DNA from: Chrysogorgia sp. JL179-B06
Taxonomy: Eukaryota > Cnidaria > Anthozoa > Scleralcyonacea > Chrysogorgiidae
Assembly (NCBI GenBank): GCA_035772405.1
Contig: JAYKKM010000205.1
Span: forward strand, 297,001 to 361,000
Direction of reading: 5' to 3'
DNA length: 64,000 bases
Part shown: piece after piece, positions 63,175 to 64,000 of the stretch
How the letters are laid out: every line of letters starts with the position of its first letter
Position numbering within the stretch: the stretch's first letter is position 1
Translations under genes and position numbers: made by a program
Notes under the pieces: generated by a model
Databases searched by the model: none
Told to the model about the DNA's origin: nothing
Seen by the model: the letters and a program-made list of their open reading frames with translations, nothing else

Positions 63175-63366
63175 ATGGGCGTTACAGAGACTCAAATGGG
63201 ATCGTACTATTGTACGATATGCCATACACACTATGTTACCAATTCACCCATAATCCGTCTACATGATACTGAAGAACCTCTCAATCAATCATTGCTGACG
63301 ACACACGTCACTGGATTAACTATGGATCATGACGTAGTGTGTATTTGTGGCTATGTGATCACGTGA
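63175..63366 (+). CDS. Unknown 63-aa zinc-binding-like protein
   Basis: MGVTETQMGSYYCTICHTHY gives a C-x2-C-x-H arrangement; a second pair C-x-C (VVCICGYVIT) ends the protein. The TEEPLNQS segment is shared with the minus-strand ORF at 63458-63643. Function unknown. Confidence 0.4.
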   Translation: MGVTETQMGSYYCTICHTHYVTNSPIIRLHDTEEPLNQSLLTTHVTGLTMDHDVVCICGYVIT

Positions 63367-63457
63367 ATTCTTATGTGCAACTAAAGGATCGTTCTCTTCT
63401 TTCATGACCGAGTAGCACTATTTACTCGGGTCCATGGATTAATAGGATAATCCTTTA

Positions 63458-63643
63458 TTATCTGCTCATTAACGGAGCACGCACATATGAATTGCGGGCG
63501 CATAAACACAAATACTCGCTTCTGATTGGTTCATAATTAATTTTTGAGTGAATACTCGTCGCTGATTGGTTGAGAGGTTCTTCGGTATGAATAATAATAA
63601 TAAAATATATATAACTACTAATATTTACTGTAGCTTTGTGCAT
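63458..63643 (-). pseudogene. Inverted, diverged paralogue of 63175-63366
   Basis: Contains HTEEPLNQS followed by a matching spacing to YLCLCARNSYV (versus VVCICGYVIT). The N-terminal zinc-like part is missing. The DNA forms an imperfect inverted repeat with 63262-63390. Confidence 0.4.
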
Positions 63644-64000
63644 AATAATTTTCTTTTAGAAGAGTTTTACTTTAATCCAATGTAATATGTGATATGCCAA
63701 AACTAAGTGATTAATGTTCAAACAGTCAATAACAAATGAACCTCTATCCTGCATGCAATTGCTAAGAGTTTTATCCAATATGTAATTCAAAAACCTAATA
63801 ACCATGCATTCTCTTGTTCTAGCTATACAATGATTCATGTTTTATAGTAGGACTAACTCACTTTATATTGATCACAAAGACAATACAAATACACAGAAAT
63901 TAACAGCCATTTGTATATTCAGGCTAGGCATGCTGATGAGCTCTGGCAGATAGTGATCGAAATAGTGCAGGGCTTATTCAAAATTGCTTTATTCATGAAA
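63644..64000. other. AT-rich DNA, nothing recognised
   Basis: No supported gene or repeat up to the window end. Confidence 0.5.

Overview
The window is nuclear DNA of an animal, most likely a marine invertebrate and plausibly a cnidarian. Support for this is AT-rich non-coding DNA with long (TA)n tracts, spliced host exons, a CR1/L2-type LINE carrying a 2A-like peptide, several Penelope-like elements (PLEs) with hammerhead ribozymes, and two Polinton (Maverick) elements. The species cannot be fixed from the sequence. About half of the window is recognisable mobile DNA, and almost no host gene sequence is visible.

Region 1 (1-17.85 kb) is a large, apparently intact Polinton. It has terminal inverted repeats (TIRs) of at least 842 bp, and the left tip is cut by the window edge. 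A leftward block encodes a packaging ATPase, a candidate double-jelly-roll major capsid protein, two paralogous membrane proteins, a retrovirus-like integrase with a chromodomain, and a candidate minor capsid protein. A rightward block encodes a large membrane-anchored protein, a phage-fibre-like lectin, two very small proteins (one with a lipidation signal, one arginine-rich), a BRO-N/nuclease/zinc-finger protein, three small membrane proteins, a zinc-ribbon transcription-factor-like protein and a family-B DNA polymerase (PolB). A type II thymidine kinase points left. The set is that of a virus-like transposon able to replicate, package and integrate.

Region 2 (17.85-42.7 kb) is host DNA riddled with repeats. 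It holds a head-to-tail array of 276-bp units containing a tRNA-like sequence, the last two exons of a host single-pass membrane protein (19242-19280 and 22041-22336), inverted PLE copies, a hAT-like element with an 8-bp target duplication, a nearly full-length CR1-like LINE with one in-frame stop, more PLE pieces and palindromes, and (TA)n tracts.

Region 3 (42712-51145) is a second, compact Polinton of 8434 bp with AG...CT tips, ~440-bp TIRs and a perfect 6-bp target duplication (CATGTT). It sits inside one of the 276-bp units. It encodes PolB and a few small proteins but no recognisable integrase, capsid or ATPase. Four of its small proteins have relatives in the large Polinton. This compact element is the most interesting object in the window.

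Region 4 (51.1-54.5 kb) is the continued tRNA-like array, which reverses orientation near 52.05 kb. Region 5 (55206-57191) is a non-autonomous hAT-like element with a perfect 8-bp target duplication and a nested foldback. Region 6 (57.9-63.7 kb) is very AT-rich and holds a cluster of short intronless ORFs on both strands, several related to each other and some broken. I cannot assign it to a known family.
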